Assembly (NCBI GenBank): GCA_020650975.1
Contig: JAIPMN010001102.1
Location: 1-36,155, forward strand
Length of the DNA stretch: 36,155 bases
Direction: 5' to 3'
DNA from: Apostichopus californicus
Taxonomy: Eukaryota > Echinodermata > Holothuroidea > Aspidochirotida > Stichopodidae
Positions 11,888 to 25,519 of the stretch are shown in pieces. The notes under the pieces were generated by a model. The model saw nothing but the letters and a program-made list of their open reading frames with translations. It did not search any database and was not told the DNA's origin. How positions within the stretch are numbered: the first letter of the stretch is position 1; every line of letters starts with the position of its first letter. The position numbers and the translations under genes are program-made.

Positions 11888-14513
11888 TACGTACTGTACA
11901 CCATCATCCAGTAAAAGAAATTAAGTTACTTTAGAATTGCAAAATGGTTTAATTTTTGGTGTTAAGTGTGCTCACTGTCATTGAAAATCTCACATCGTAT
12001 TCTAGGTAGATGGAATATTATGAAGGAAAAAAAAACTATTTTTAAAAAAAAAATATTTATCTGATATATTATATACGTACTGTAGATCAGTGGCACCATG
12101 GTGGGCATTCACATATGACATCATTCATAAAATAATTTTATACAGAGTTTTTTTTTGTTGTCATTCTGGAAGGTTAACTTACAAAAAGAACGTACTTCCC
12201 ATACACTACTACGCTCTGCGAGTTATTATCATAGAACTGTTTCATTTCAGTCTTTGCTCAGCTGATCATCATCATGATCTGATCACCAATTTCCAACTTT
12301 GTTTTCTCGTAACCATAGCACATGTGTTTATGCCTGGATCTTTAATCAAACACATTTACTGTAAGTTAAACTGGCACATCCTAAAATTTAATTATATATT
12401 ATAAATATATAAAAACAAATATTAAAAATTGATCTCATCCACTGGATGCAAACATCCGACGGATCGGTTCACGTCTCTGAAAAGGAGAAGTTTGCCACTT
12501 CCACGGAGCCTAGCAGACTCCACGATGACGTCGTCTTTTAACGTCTGACATAATTCATACTAAGCAGCCACGTACAACAAACAACACAATTAATACAAAC
12601 ATACAAGCCGAACGAACGTTGTTAAAACCACCAATAACCGAAATGAAGATGAATAAAGAAGAACAAGAACATCCTATTAAGGGCACATCACTTGAGCTGT
12701 GCAAACAAACTCACACACAATTATACATACATGTGTATACTACAAACAGTTTTTGCCTGCATTGTCCTAAATGAGAGTAACACATGATCAATAGAAGACA
12801 AGAAAATTGATCTCTCCGACATCTATTTGCTGACAAATATTATTCAAAGCAAAGGCAGGGTAATTAAAATTTAGGCACCAGAGTCATTTCAGTGTGTCTG
12901 GACGCTTCGAGCTAGTCGCATAATGAACCTAGAGATGATTTCATCGTCATGATGTACAGTAGAAAATTTGGCACGCTGCACTATGAGGAGATGTGAGCTG
13001 CCGGTTGCAGTATTCAATGCTGCATGTCCCAAGCTGGTAGCACTCTTAAATTTTTATCTTATAATGTATTAGTTACTTTTATTTCCTCTTTTTTTTCCTC
13101 TTTTTTCTTGAGGAAACAAGATTAAAATCCTCTTTCCATGGTTGATCAATCTCCAGGATTTTCATCCTCTGTCGGCTTTCAAAGAGGATGGCTTTGGTAA
13201 CCTATACCAGTAGATGTGGATTCATTTCCGTTCTGCAGTGACTTGTGACTGCTATCGCGTTTTTTTTCTCTTTTTGACCCTTTTTTTTTATATAAATTTA
13301 GGAACCTTCCTAGACCGGACAAGAATATATCATTCTGCTTCTAGCGTCTGGACCGTAACTAACTGAAACTCATTAAACCTTCATCGCACTAGGTCCGTGT
13401 AGAATGTGGCCAATGATGTTATTCAGAGAATCACTGTGGTATATAGACCACTGACCACTATTAAAAGAATTGATTTAGGTCTGTTGAGGTAGTACCTATG
13501 TCAAAATTTGCAGATTATAATGGCCACAGAATCAACCAGTTAATTAATTAGTTAATTATTTATCAAGACTTCACACAGCCATATACATCACAGTTCCAAA
13601 ACACTGTACAGATATTGTAAACAATTTCTTGCTTCTGTAACTTACAAAAGGTCGGTGTTGTTTTTAACACAGCTGCATGCTATGATACATTTTTTTCATG
13701 ACATTCACAGTTTATGAACTCTCCTAAATAATTTGATATTTTATACATTTTTATATTTTCTGTAATTCATATGTGTAACACAATTGTGTTTAACCCGACA
13801 TCAAAAGAGAGAAAAATGAAGTGACAATATCAATATAAATATCAAATTCACTACACCATATCACTTTTGTAAAAAAAAAGTCAATTTAAATATAAAATAA
13901 TAAGTCCATGTATACTACAAAATTAAGTATATAACTGACATTTTGATTAACAACTAAATACCAGCAAACATTGCTCTACCAGGCTGCCAGCACAAGTGGT
14001 TGCTAAGCGACCAGTTTTTTGAGGGCACTAATGAAGCCAAGGTTGAAACATCGTGATTGGAATATTATTTAGTTCATAAAACTGCCAAGTGTGATATTGC
14101 AAAAGATGCGTAGAAAGTGGGTATAATGTCTGTTACAGTGCATGTGTACAGATATTTCAGATCTTTTCGTCCGGTCAAATTTTGTAAAATAAATTTTGTA
14201 AAATAAAATATGTACCTATTTGCCAACAGAAATTGGTCACATGCATTTCAACCATGTATAATCTCTGACACAATAAACTTGCTGTTTGGATGGAAAATGT
14301 TTTTATGGATAGTTTCCACAGTGTAGAATTTTTACACTGCAAATCAATAATTTGAAGCAAACTTAATTCAGCTGGTTGTAGTTAATTATCAGTTTCCAAT
14401 CAAAATTTGTTAACTCAAAACAATGCACTGCGATACTGTGTCAAATGGTAGAACTGGAAGGACACAGTAATCAGTAGTATCAATCGCACACTGTGTTTGC
14501 AATGCAATGACGA

Positions 14514-14535
14514 CCTAGGCTTATATAAAGCTAGG
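14514..14535. repeat. Imperfect palindrome with a TATATAAA core
   Basis: CCTAGGCTTATATAAAGC followed by TAGG folds on itself with few mismatches. It resembles a TATA box, but no gene start is recognised nearby. Confidence 0.6.
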
Positions 14536-15990
14536 CTTCTTAGGCAACAACCTCATACACAGTTTGTGTTACATCAGAATAGTTTCCCGTCTTGACTGTT
14601 CACTTTTTCATAGCAACTCAAATGTCTCCTCTTGACATTCACAAAAGCATCGTTTTTTGCCACTTTCCAATGAAGAGGAGAGGTGTTATCTTTCCTTTAC
14701 TGTATGTTTTTCTTCTGGTTTTTCCCCAATTCTCTATGCAATAATGCAGGCATTCATTTCACTGTGTAAATCATTCATTCATCCTTTCTTTGATCCAATG
14801 TGGTTAAATCATTTATTGGCAAGAGGTCACACACAATTGGGGCATCTGTGTGCCTATGAAGCAAGCAAGGAAGCAGCTTCCTAAAACCACAAAAGCATTT
14901 CCTTTCCACTCACGCTCAGAAAATGTTGAGGGCACATGAAAGTTCACATATATCCTTAGTCATTCCTCAGCAAATGTCCCCCAGGCCCTGTAGACTTCTC
15001 TCTCATGTTTCACCAACTTTGGTCTTTTATGAACTGGCAGCACTATTCATGAACAGTACAATGGAGTTTTGTACACTTTTTAAATTATATCAGGGAACTG
15101 CTGTAAAACCCAATACTATCGTAGCTGTAGGACTCTACACAATACACCGTTATAAATATATACTACAAGGTCATTGCCATGTAGAACAAAAGCATACATA
15201 AAGGCTGTCTTCTATGTCCATAGATGTCGTCACTTCCACTACATAATTGGATTTTTTTCGTAACACTAGAGGAATACAAAGTACCAAAGAGGCTCAAGGT
15301 TCAACATCCCAGGCTACAAATGGGAATTATCAATTATCTGCTTTGAACAGTTGAATGGTAACATCACGTTTCACTGCACAAAACCTTAGCGATTGTTCTT
15401 CTATGCAGTAACCCCACAGTAGCTGATTCTTTTATGTTAATGCTATGTAAGTTAGTAATGGATATTCATAGTCACATTAAAACCTAATTCTATCATATAG
15501 CAAATATGTTAACCGTAACTGTTAGTAAAATAACTAGCTGCTTCTATATATTGATTGATTCCATATTCACATGCTAACTAAATATCATATTTGATATTTC
15601 TGAAATTAATCATGCCAAAAAAATAATTGTAGTTAAAACACAATGAATACTACAAAATTTGCCCTCTGTGAGAAGAAAGCAAAGTTTTGATTACCACTAT
15701 AGTGTGCAATGTTAATGGCATTGGTGTTTAATATGCTAGCAAATATTTAGGAATTGTGGAGCAAAAACCCCTTTTATTTTCAGATAACCTTGGCATGGGA
15801 TACTCTGTGAGCGTGGTAGATGTGACAGAAACACAAACATGTATACATGTGCAAGAAGATACCAGTAACCACTGGTTATGTACTCATGTTAAACAGACAA
15901 CCCTAGTTGACTTTCTTTTTAAATATTCCAGGTAACTCTTTACAGTTGTCACCGAGGGAAGCCAAGCACAAGCTTTAAAATTACATTGTT

Positions 15991-16014
15991 TTCTCTCTCT
16001 CTCTCTCTCTCTCT
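15991..16014. repeat. (CT)n microsatellite
   Basis: About eleven CT units. The adjacent plus-strand open frame starting LSLSLSLY is repeat-derived. Confidence 0.95.
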
Positions 16015-19000
16015 TTATAAGTATTCATCTTTTTTTCCATGTCTGGTTAATTTCAAGGATTACGAATTAGCTGGAGAGACACTGGGAATCGTATCGAAAC
16101 AGCTGGAAACGTCCTGCAATCACTACAAACACGACAAAAAAACTAGCAGAAAGCTTCCGTATTCTTCATGCATGCATGAACCACCCGGTCTGCACGACAT
16201 CAGTTTTCTGTTTCGTGCGCATTCCGTATGACATTAACCTTTTACTGTTCAATCAAATGCGTACGTAGCTTCCAAGGTTTCATGATATTTGAGTAACTTT
16301 ACTTTTTTGACTTTTGAATGGAAAAATGAAGCTGCCAAGAGAGCAGAATATAGCGATCCGTCTGTACTGTTTACATATTGGTGCACTGGGGACGCAGTCA
16401 CGGTGTGTGTACGTGGTCTGCATGTGTGGAGAGTCACAGTGCCAGTAATTCAAATGTTGGAAAACTTGACCTTTGTATATGATAGGTGGGGTGAACAACT
16501 CTTTGAAGGCCCTCTCCACTCTTGCATTTAGTAATCAATGTAGCCATACAACCAAAGCTATATGTATACATATTTATATAGGCTACCTCTATATACATGT
16601 AGACTACATGTGATTTGTACCATAATTGTGGTTAGGTCAAAGCGTTTTTAGTTGCCCCATTTATACCGAACAAATGGAAATATTTTTAAATCCAGGACAA
16701 TTTTTCACATTTATTTCCACTCTTCACTAACTGAAATTAAATTGTTTAGAGATCTGCTGAAGGATGCTATACCCATTACCCAGTCTGATTATATTTTTAC
16801 CATGTTTTATTTTCTGAGACAAAAAAAAAACCCATCAGTCATGACAAATTTTTTCGCCTGGGATTTCATTGTGTGTTATGTCAAACTCCTGCTGTGGGTA
16901 TGTGACCTATAGTTTACAAGAGTGCTACTATTTATAACTAGATTGACAGAGGCAAATACTGTGTAAGACTTATATTTTTTAAATCAAAATAGGGTGAACT
17001 TGTATTCACCTTCCCCACAGCAGCTCTAGATTGCTACCACAAGAAGGAGAGGAAAAAACTGCCAAGAGAAAAGTCAAAGCAAACAGGAAACGTGTCTTTT
17101 AATCGTATTTATTCATCACAAAATTTGAAAAGGGTGGCCGGCCCCAGCATTTTCCTTCTTCAAGAGTAATTCCTAGCTCATCCAAACCAGTTACATCCCT
17201 CCAGGGGTGGTTTTCAAAATTGCTTGAGTGGAAAGTCTTAATGAACGAGACGTACATGTGCTAGTGCTCACATAATTACTGAAATTGAATGTTAAAGCAT
17301 ATCCTATTTCGTGAGTGACTGCTCTTTGCTTTTTCAAAACGTACTCGCATGAAGATCAAAACAATCTCCAACAGGCAGCAGGACACTTGTACGAATACTA
17401 ACAAAAGTTCAGACGGTAAAGAACGCCGGCCTCTTTGATTGATCCTTCAGGTTTTTAAGAGGACCCACCCGCACTACTTTTTATTAGTTACTGGAGTATT
17501 TACAGGTATTTAAGTGCCATCTATCCCCTTGTCAAAAGTTTGTAAAGAGAAGACAACTAGAGTTTAGCCAGTGACATATAAGTCATACCGTATGTACTTC
17601 ACACATGCAGTGGCATTTGAACGGCTATAATTTCCATTATTTTTGGAAAGCTGTCAGTTTATAATGCCATGGTAAAGAGATCGCACAATTTCTCTCAACA
17701 CTGCAATGCATGTTGAGAGTGATTCTGCATACAAGAGTGATCAATTAAGCCAAATTGTTGGTAACCAGAGAGACAGTGCTTAAAGGCATTGAAGACTCGC
17801 CCCAAACAGCATGCCACGCTCTGAAAAAGTTAACTTTCCGTTGCTTGCAAATGACGTTTCTTCTTGTTCGCTACAAAATGCAGACAGTAATGAAACGTGA
17901 TACCTTGTTATCTTTGATCTAGACATGAGATGTCCATCCCTGCTATGTACACTGTATTGTGGGTATTGACCGTTGCTGTATGTATTGACTGTACACTAGT
18001 GTCTAATTACCGACGGTAGCAAGCTGTGTGTGTATTTTCTGGGATCGATGGTGGTGTCTAATGCTTCTGTTACACCTCATTTGAAACTAGGTCAGATTAC
18101 CGGCATGAGATGTTTCTTTGTGCGTGAGTCTTCACACCCTTTAATGCTTTATACCATCCTCTGGCAGCTAATAATTTGTTCAATTCGTTGCATAATGGAA
18201 GATGGATGTCTCTTGCTAAATTATTCAAATTATGTGAGTTTTTTTCACCAATCGTCTGAAAGGATGCATGGCAAAGGTTTAACACCAGCCGCTATTGTAT
18301 CAAAGTTTGTTTTTAGTCGGTCATTTTATCTGTCACATTTTTCCCTCCTAAAAGTGTCATATCTTGAAGTTTGAATCCTATACAGAATATATCTGAAAAC
18401 GAATTGCAGCTGTCATTTTTCGACAAGATTGAATAAAAATTTGGGTAGTAATTTGCATTCAAGCAATGATTAGATAAGCTGTAAATTAAACATTCCTATA
18501 AACAGAACTGAAGTACCAGAACACAGTCAGACTCAAATCAATGCATACATGCTGACCAACATTGAGTACTTTTCAAAAGTTTCAACTTTGTTAAAGTTTG
18601 TTAAACCTAACCCTGACCCCTGACCCTTGAACCCGACCCGGTTACACTCTGGCCAGGTTATATATACAGCATCAGAAAGCATACAAACTGTCAAATGAAA
18701 GAGGCATCCAGAGACTAAAGGGCAATAAAATTCAAATGACAACAGGTTTATGTCATCCATAACAGGCAAAAACAACATGACTAATTGCTCCAAAGAGCAA
18801 AAATCTAGCCATAGGCATTCATTCTGGAACTAAAAGACACAAGGCTTTCCAAGCATGAAGAAGCCAAAGGCTGTCAAATGTAGTTATGGAGGATGTAAAA
18901 GTGCAGGCTATTAATGCAGAAAGCACTAAAAGAGCCTTATTTCAGCAGAGCCCCCTGTTAGTTGATTAATGATGCTAATGGATCTTAATGGCAGTAAAAC

Positions 19001-19455
19001 TGTTGAGTAATTTTTTTTTTCTTCTTTGGCATTCAATTTCCCAACTCGTAAATGACGAGGCGTTCAGCTACTGAGCATAAAGTCTTGTAAATCTCCGAAT
19101 GAGAAATGCGAAGAAAATTTGCACCGCTGGAAATTTCCGAACATGTATGCTTCGCTAACTCGACTAGTGTAAACCTTCACTAGTTGGAGGGCTCATTCAG
19201 AGAGCAATGTTTATAAAGTGCTATCAAGGTGCTCTTATGCTCTTATGATTTTGTGCTCTTATGATTTTCTTAGCATGACCATCTTTCACTTTTACAGGAA
19301 AAGAAATGTAAACACATGGAACATGCAATCCTGTAGTAAAATTAATTCAAACAAATACAGTGATGTGAAAGGAATATATGCTATTCTAGCAATGGTATTG
19401 TGATCAATATAAAGAGCCCAAAAAAGAAAAAGAAAATTCAGGTATTTTCATTTCC

Positions 19456-19500
19456 TGCAAACATATTTTACTGTAATAATTACAGTAAAATGTGTTTGCA
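19456..19500. repeat. 45-nt near-perfect palindrome (22 bp arms)
   Basis: The left arm TGCAAACATATTTTACTG plus TAAT and the right arm ATTACAGTAAAATGTG plus TTTGCA pair over 22 positions around one central A, with a single T:G wobble. The near-absent loop argues against a microRNA precursor and favours a cruciform, a tiny inverted-repeat element or a paired regulatory site. Confidence 0.85.
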
Positions 19501-20382
19501 TATTATTGCATTACCTAATCTTTCAAACCCACAAGACTACAGTGGATGTAACGTTTCTCTGCAATAATGGGTGTAAAACCTTCAGAATGATTCTAGTTTT
19601 AGAAGGAAGAGGAAAAGCTTGTTGACCCTGAAGTAGGTCAGTATGTGGGCAGTTCCAAACTGTTAAATGGGTTTTTTGCAGAGCTCTAGGTAGATTTGTA
19701 CAGAGTGCATAAGTAGAATGGAAAAAGGGTTAAGAATGGAGTTGAACTGAATTCTCTCATAATTCTATAACCATAGTGACCCAGCAAGAGAGAGCTGTTG
19801 GCAGTTTTTGTTATTGAAAAGTTTACATGGTTGTCGAATTATCTGTAGCGTTCTCATGTGCAGTACGATTCAACGAATTTGAAAGCAGAGAATTTAACAA
19901 GCCCAGATAAGGATATAGTGGCCCTATAAATATTTCGGGTGATTACGACAAATCTGTCGAAAAACATTGCCATGAGCAACATGTATGTAACATCTGTCTG
20001 TCAAACATTTGTCAGAAACGAGGCACTCGAAACACTAGCAGAGAAGACCTTCCTAGGTACTGGAAGAGGAAATAAACCCAGCACCGAGCAGGAAAGACAC
20101 CAAGAAAGGGGGAAATAATTTGAGCTCAACAAAGTACACACACACAAATCATGAATAGCTACAGTTACAACAGGAAGCTTGACAGATTGACAGTTTGACG
20201 CTGAAACAATTGTCTGAAACTTGACTGTTACTGGTGGACAGTAGAACAGCTTGACAGCTGACGGTAGTAGGATTATCTGTCACCCTGGAACAACATCACA
20301 GCAGAAAAACATGGATGTTATTGCTCTTCTACAGAACTGATCACTGTAATATGCAGTTTATAAGGCAGATGACTTTCCTCAA

Positions 20383-20448
20383 CCCCCTCCTCCTTCCTCA
20401 ATCTCCTCCTTCCCTCCCCCTCCTTCCCACCCTTTCTCCACCCCACAA
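20383..20448. repeat. Pyrimidine-rich tract
   Basis: C/T-rich block of CCTCCTTCC-like words. It makes a proline/leucine-rich open frame on the plus strand that is not evidence of a gene. Confidence 0.8.
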
Positions 20449-22235
20449 ATCATCATTTACAGCTGTAACTACACCCATATCATCTATGACTCATGCACTT
20501 TACACCGGAAAACGTGAGGCTCGCTTTGAAAATCATGAACTACTGTACAAAACAGCCAGACATCTGTTTGAACAATTTATGTAAATACACCTGTGTTGAT
20601 TACAATTCAACTTACAGTACTACAATTGTTAGAACTACCACTTAAAATCTATGCTTAATACAAAACTGACTTTAATAGTGTATATACTGTAGCACAGTTG
20701 CATATTAATGCATACATGTATAATAGCTGTGTAATGGCTGCATATCAAATTCACACACTGACATTGCCAGTGTACAGAGTGGATACAGTACGGTACTCAA
20801 TCGGTTCTATCACAAGTGTCTGTGTGTTTTGTTTTTATTTTTTCCTTTTACGCTTGCCTTACAAGGTTACACATACAGTGTACACAATATTTATCACATG
20901 ACAATTGTAACTGCAGCGTATTGGATCCTCACTACCCTCACTGCATAATAAGCTTTAGAACAATTTATGCCATCGGTTGATCGGTACAATAATAATGACA
21001 GTTTATCGCATGGTCTCTGCGCACTAACTATTCAGCGACACAAAATCCATATGTGTAGAGATCCATGGCATTACACGACATAGTGGAAGCCAGCACGCGA
21101 AGTGGAACGTTTATAATTCAACCAGCAGGTTATAATTTGTTACCATGGGAACCGCTATCATTAATGCAGCCAATATGGATCACAGTCTCTGTTGACGATG
21201 TCACATGGGGTAGAATTTACAGACTTCTACGGTCTTTCTAATCTCTGCCAACTACGAGCAGCAGTTTGATATTGGTAGCGTAGAAGAATCAAATTAATAA
21301 ACATCCTTCTGCCAACTTCCTGCTTCTTTGTTTGAATTGGCCAGGAAGATAGGAAGACACTGCCAGACATCATCATCCTGAGCGAGATTTTACTCGGAAG
21401 CTGATGTCACGGTGAAAGCTGGTTCGGTAGCCATGGAGCCAGTCAGTACTACACATATATACAAAGAGAGTTGGAGAATCAAGACCTTACTTTGACCCTC
21501 ATCACCCAGTTGATGCAAGTTAAGGACAATTTGAAGGTTTTGTCATTGTAAATAATTTTTTTTTTTGTCCTTTGCAGTTTAGAATGTTTTACAATTTAAT
21601 TCAAATAGCAAAGAGATATAACCAACTCCACCCTCTACCCAATTAATTTTGTCGAAAGTTCATGTAAATGTAAATTACGGTACAGCTCAAAAGTGAATGT
21701 TGTAGCCATCAAATTACTGAAGTATATATCATTATCTCAAAAGAGTCAACTGACTCATTTTAATTTAATTAACATAAGGCAGTGCTCCATCCTAACCACA
21801 ACTACACTGAACACAGTGAGCAATGTACCTGCTGTCAGGCAGGACTGTAATATTCAAACTGAGTCACACGTTGAGAAATTTATGCCTATCAAATACTTCA
21901 CGACAGAATCTTGTTCGAGCGAAACATTGTCTGCCATAGTCTCGGCTTAATTGGCCTCTATTGTAGCAGTAGTAAGCCACTTAGCCATCTGTGTACGACT
22001 TCGAGCAAATCTGTACTATTCTAAAGCTATACACCTACCTACACAGTACGTTTGACTTTAGGAATCCAATTCCAGAGTACACAGTTACCAGAATATTAAT
22101 AATTCAGTATATACTGTAGTCACATAGATCGGAGGTGACCAGTTTGCTAATGGGCAGCAATTCAAAAAAACTTGGGGCATCACAACTTGCTGCATATGTT
22201 AGGCTTAATTAGCTAGCTCTAGGTCGAGACTAAAG

Positions 22236-22266
22236 CCAAGAAAGAGAGGAAGAGAGAGAGAGAGCG
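22236..22266. repeat. Purine-rich (GA)n tract
   Basis: AAGAAAGAGAGG then AGAGAGAGAGAGC. Confidence 0.85.
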
Positions 22267-23901
22267 AGTCGAGAGAAACCTAAATCGACGATTGAGCCAA
22301 TCACATGACGCACGCTGCATCAGCAGTGAGTAGTATTACATGCATTGCAGCTTGATTATAATCAGCTCGATTTGAGAAGAGGGAAAAAACAAAAAATGAA
22401 GACTCCATGGATGGAAGGTTCAGCAACAAAAGTATTGATTAGAACCATGGATGACTAGTTTAACCAGTTATCCAGTTACTCTCCTTCACTGACCATAGAA
22501 ATAGTCAGATTTTGAAAATGCCAAACAAAATTGATCAGGATTCATTGGAGGATAAAAAAAAGGTCAGTGCAATAATGGAGGAAGAAGAAAAAAATATGAG
22601 TAACAGTAACTGACTTTTTTTCTTTCTTTTTTTCCTTTTCTCGTGTAGAAGATGTTAAACAGCGTTGACAAACATGGCAAACCTTGACTTAAATACCAAC
22701 CTAGTTAGAACTGCAGTATTAAACTTACATTATACAGACAATACTAAAGTACTGTGTGTTGTGCTGTAATAGTACTACTACAGTACAGCCTCCAGTATTG
22801 CCAGCAGTGATGTATGTAGGAAAGCAATGACCTTTCTTTTTACAAAGTTAAATAACTTGTTAACTCAGCAATATACTGTATATGCAAAATGCACATTCTG
22901 GGGGCACTAGTTGCAAGTTAATTGCTGTCTCGTGGTAAATCTCAAAAATAACATAAATTATTTCTGAAAGTGAAAAGTAAAAGGGGTCCATTCATGTCAC
23001 GTTAATATAAATAGTAGAATTTTTGACAATAACATGTTTTAATTTTGTATCCAAATTGGAGGAGGAACAACCATGACAACCATCGCAATCACAATCACTT
23101 GAGTGACTGTGTATTAAAGTCCTGGCATTATTTACCGCACTATACATTCGATTCTCCCAGTATGTACCTACAAATTTGCGTGGGTTCTTTTTCATTTTCA
23201 TCCTCCCTTTTCTTTGCAATCGACAAAGGACTTTACAGAATACTCGTACTTATTTCAGTGTTCTTTGTGATTTTATTTTGTGTTTCATTCTTATTTTACT
23301 CTTGTTATTTAAATGTTTATTTCTTCCAGTTTCTGATTTCTTTCATTGTAAATTATGTTTGAGGGCCTCATGTTAGTTTAATAGCGTGCTGTTTCGCTAA
23401 ATGAGTTTTACAGTTTGAAATAAATACTCGGCTAGGCTAAAATGTACTTTCCATCAAACAATTGTCTAATTTTATCACAACATTGTAAACAATCCAAGCA
23501 AGACCAAAGTTTGTTTCTACCAGCAACTCTTGACAAGAGTACCTAATCACCTGATCATCTTAAATAATCCCCAGGGTATCATTTCAATGTAGAATCAAGA
23601 ACCCTTCACTTTCATATATTCCTGGTAACAAGCTGTAAGAAGATCACATGTACACACGATATTAATTTGGACAGTTTTACAAGTCATTCTACCTACTTGA
23701 CTAGTTTAGTTTCAGTAAAAAAATCCTAAAAACACTACAATGACACAAGTATGGGTCGGGTAAGACCTAGCTGTAACTGTAGACTATATATGTGACGAAG
23801 TTCAGGCAATTGGCCAATCTCCAGGAATCACTAGTTTGACATGGGTTCTAGGATTTTGGAACTATGGAAGAGAAAACAATTCATACACATCCCATTAGAT
23901 A

Positions 23902-24090
23902 CTTTTTAAGAAAAAGTCACCCAGGAAAGAACCTGGGCACGAAAACCAAACTACCAAACGACTGATCCGCTCTCAGCCCCAGTCCCCTTGCATCGGGACT
24001 GTGACTGTGTGATCATCGTCGGGTGTGCATCACCATTCCTGTCGAAAGGGAACAGATACTAAACATGATCTTAGCCAAAAGATTGCTTAT
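23902..24090 (-). ncRNA. U2 snRNA-like structured RNA or U2-derived chimeric pseudogene
   Basis: On the minus strand, 24082-24050 reads as two nearly contiguous blocks, CTTTTGGCTAAGATCA and then, two bases on, TTAGTATCTGTTC. These match the U2 snRNA 5' domain (…CCUUUUGGCUAAGAUCA…GUAGUAUCUGUUC…) with few differences. The branch-point-pairing GUAGUA is UUAGUA here, and the 5' half of stem I (…UCGGCC) is degraded to AGCAAT. Past CTGTTC it no longer resembles U2 stem IIa, but it stays GC-rich and forms hairpins: CTGTTCC/GGAATGG (loop CTTTCGACA), AGTCCC/GGGACT (loop GATGCAAG) and CCCAGG/CCTGGG (loop TTCTTT), followed by CTTTTT/AAAAAG. The poor Sm-like candidate GGTTTTCG sits before the CCCAGG hairpin. 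Total length (about 185-190 nt) is close to U2. No clear PSE or poly-A tail was seen. It may be a retro-derived chimera, a U2-headed SINE or a divergent snRNA. Confidence 0.5.
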
Positions 24091-25136
24091 GGGGACTTTG
24101 GAGGGTAAACAGGTATTGAAGCATACCTAAATTTCCTGTTCAAAGACAAAAAGCTGTCCTGTAGGTCCGGGGGCCAAAAAAATATACCCACTTTACATTT
24201 TTATTTTAACCAGAAATGGTGGGTAGAATGAAGGGTACCCCTTGCCCTCTTTTCACAACATTCTTTTCCCACTACATTAACTTTCTTCCTGTTTTGCCAA
24301 ACCCTATCTCTCACACCCACCACCAGCACAGTCCCACTGTGACAATTCACATTCCACAAGTTGCAGTACTCACAAAAATTATGTCAGTGTGAACCATGGA
24401 AATTTATTTTGATTGCATTCATGATTGTTGGTATTTTTAACCAGGGGAAAAGATTACTGTGGGTGTGGTATGTTGTGCTGTAATGTTTCCAACACTAGAC
24501 AATAACCAGTCTTAGTAACAAGTCCCTCTATTATCCATGGGGGACCACTCTTGCATACAAAGATTCAATCCTCTGGCATCTATAAGGAATCTAAAAGAAC
24601 TGGACCCCTATTAGACCCAGGAGCATAAAAAGAGGAGGCTTATTGGAATGTTCTAAAGCAGGCCAAAAATTCCGTATTTTTGGAAGGTACTGAACAGTCC
24701 CCTGTTCCCAATACCAATTCCAGACATTCTTTATGTGGATAACAATGCTCCCTATTGTTCAAAAGAATTCAGTGCAACCTGTTAAGTGGTATGTACCAGT
24801 GAACCAGATCAAACACAGACTTGTGAATTTAAGCAACTTTACAGCCACTGTTCAATATCTATACTAGCCAGGATGAAGTCCACATTAGACTTTAGCACCA
24901 GGAAATACTTTTTAGCATTGTACAAGTGAGCAACAGTTGTCACTCATAGAGTCTATGCAGTACTGTCAAATCAAGATATAAGTCAGGAAGTTAAGCAATG
25001 CACTTGACGTTGTGATAATAGCTTTACTGTGCATAGGAACTAAGTAGAATAGAAACAAACTGCTGCTTCACTGGGCTTCAAATTCAATAATGGACACATC
25101 ATTTAATATATGAAGTGTTATTACCCCCAAACTTAT

Positions 25137-25519
25137 ACTCTTCCCTACCACGGTTCACTATCTACCAACCCTATACTCTTCCCTACCATGGTTCACTATC
25201 TACCAACCCTTTACTCTTCCCTACCATGGTTCACTATCTACCAACCCTTTACTCTTCCCTACCATGGTTCACTATCTACCAACCCTATATTCTTCCCTAC
25301 CCATGGTTCAGTAACTATACCAACCCTATACTCTTACCAACCATGGTTCACTATCTACCAACCCTATATTTTCTCCCACCCATGGTTCAGTTACCTACCA
25401 ACCCTATATTCTCCCCTTACCCATGATTCAGAACCTACCAACCCTATACTCTTCCCTACCATGCTTCAGTATCTACCAACCCTATATTCTTCCCTACCCA
25501 TGGTTCAGTAACTATCTCC
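25137..25519. repeat. Minisatellite, about ten copies of a 38 bp unit
   Basis: The start ACTCTTCCCTACC recurs at 25137, 25175, 25213 and 25251, a strict 38 bp period. The unit continues ATGGTTCACTATCTACC and ends AACCCTAT or AACCCTTT. Copies on the right are more diverged, with small insertions and CAGTAACTA or CAGTTACC variants. The unit lacks stops in at least two plus-strand frames, and 38 is not a multiple of three, so two overlapping frames (about 133 and 103 codons) stay open as a side effect. Confidence 0.95.

Larger units (their letters stand above)
4861..15990. other. Non-coding stretch of proposed intron
   Basis: AT-rich DNA with the simple repeats listed. The most AT-rich part is about 13500-14350, which includes a duplicated AAATTTTGTAAAAT at 14176-14206. 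No gene, RNA or transposon was recognised. Confidence 0.6.
16015..23901. other. Non-coding stretch of proposed intron
   Basis: Contains the 19456-19500 palindrome, a short tandem GCTCTTATGATTTT at 19229-19270 and a degenerate telomere-like CCTAACCCTGACCCC at about 18606-18637. Antisense and sense frames overlap at 16249-16531 without domain content. No gene recognised. Confidence 0.6.

Noticed and set aside
15986..16231. Plus-strand frame starting with a Leu/Ser-rich run like a signal peptide
   Set aside because: The Leu/Ser run is encoded by the CT microsatellite, and nothing after it resembles a known protein.
25110..25511. 133-codon plus-strand open frame with repeated peptide motif
   Set aside because: It is wholly explained by a stop-free 38 bp tandem repeat; a second frame is open over the same repeat.
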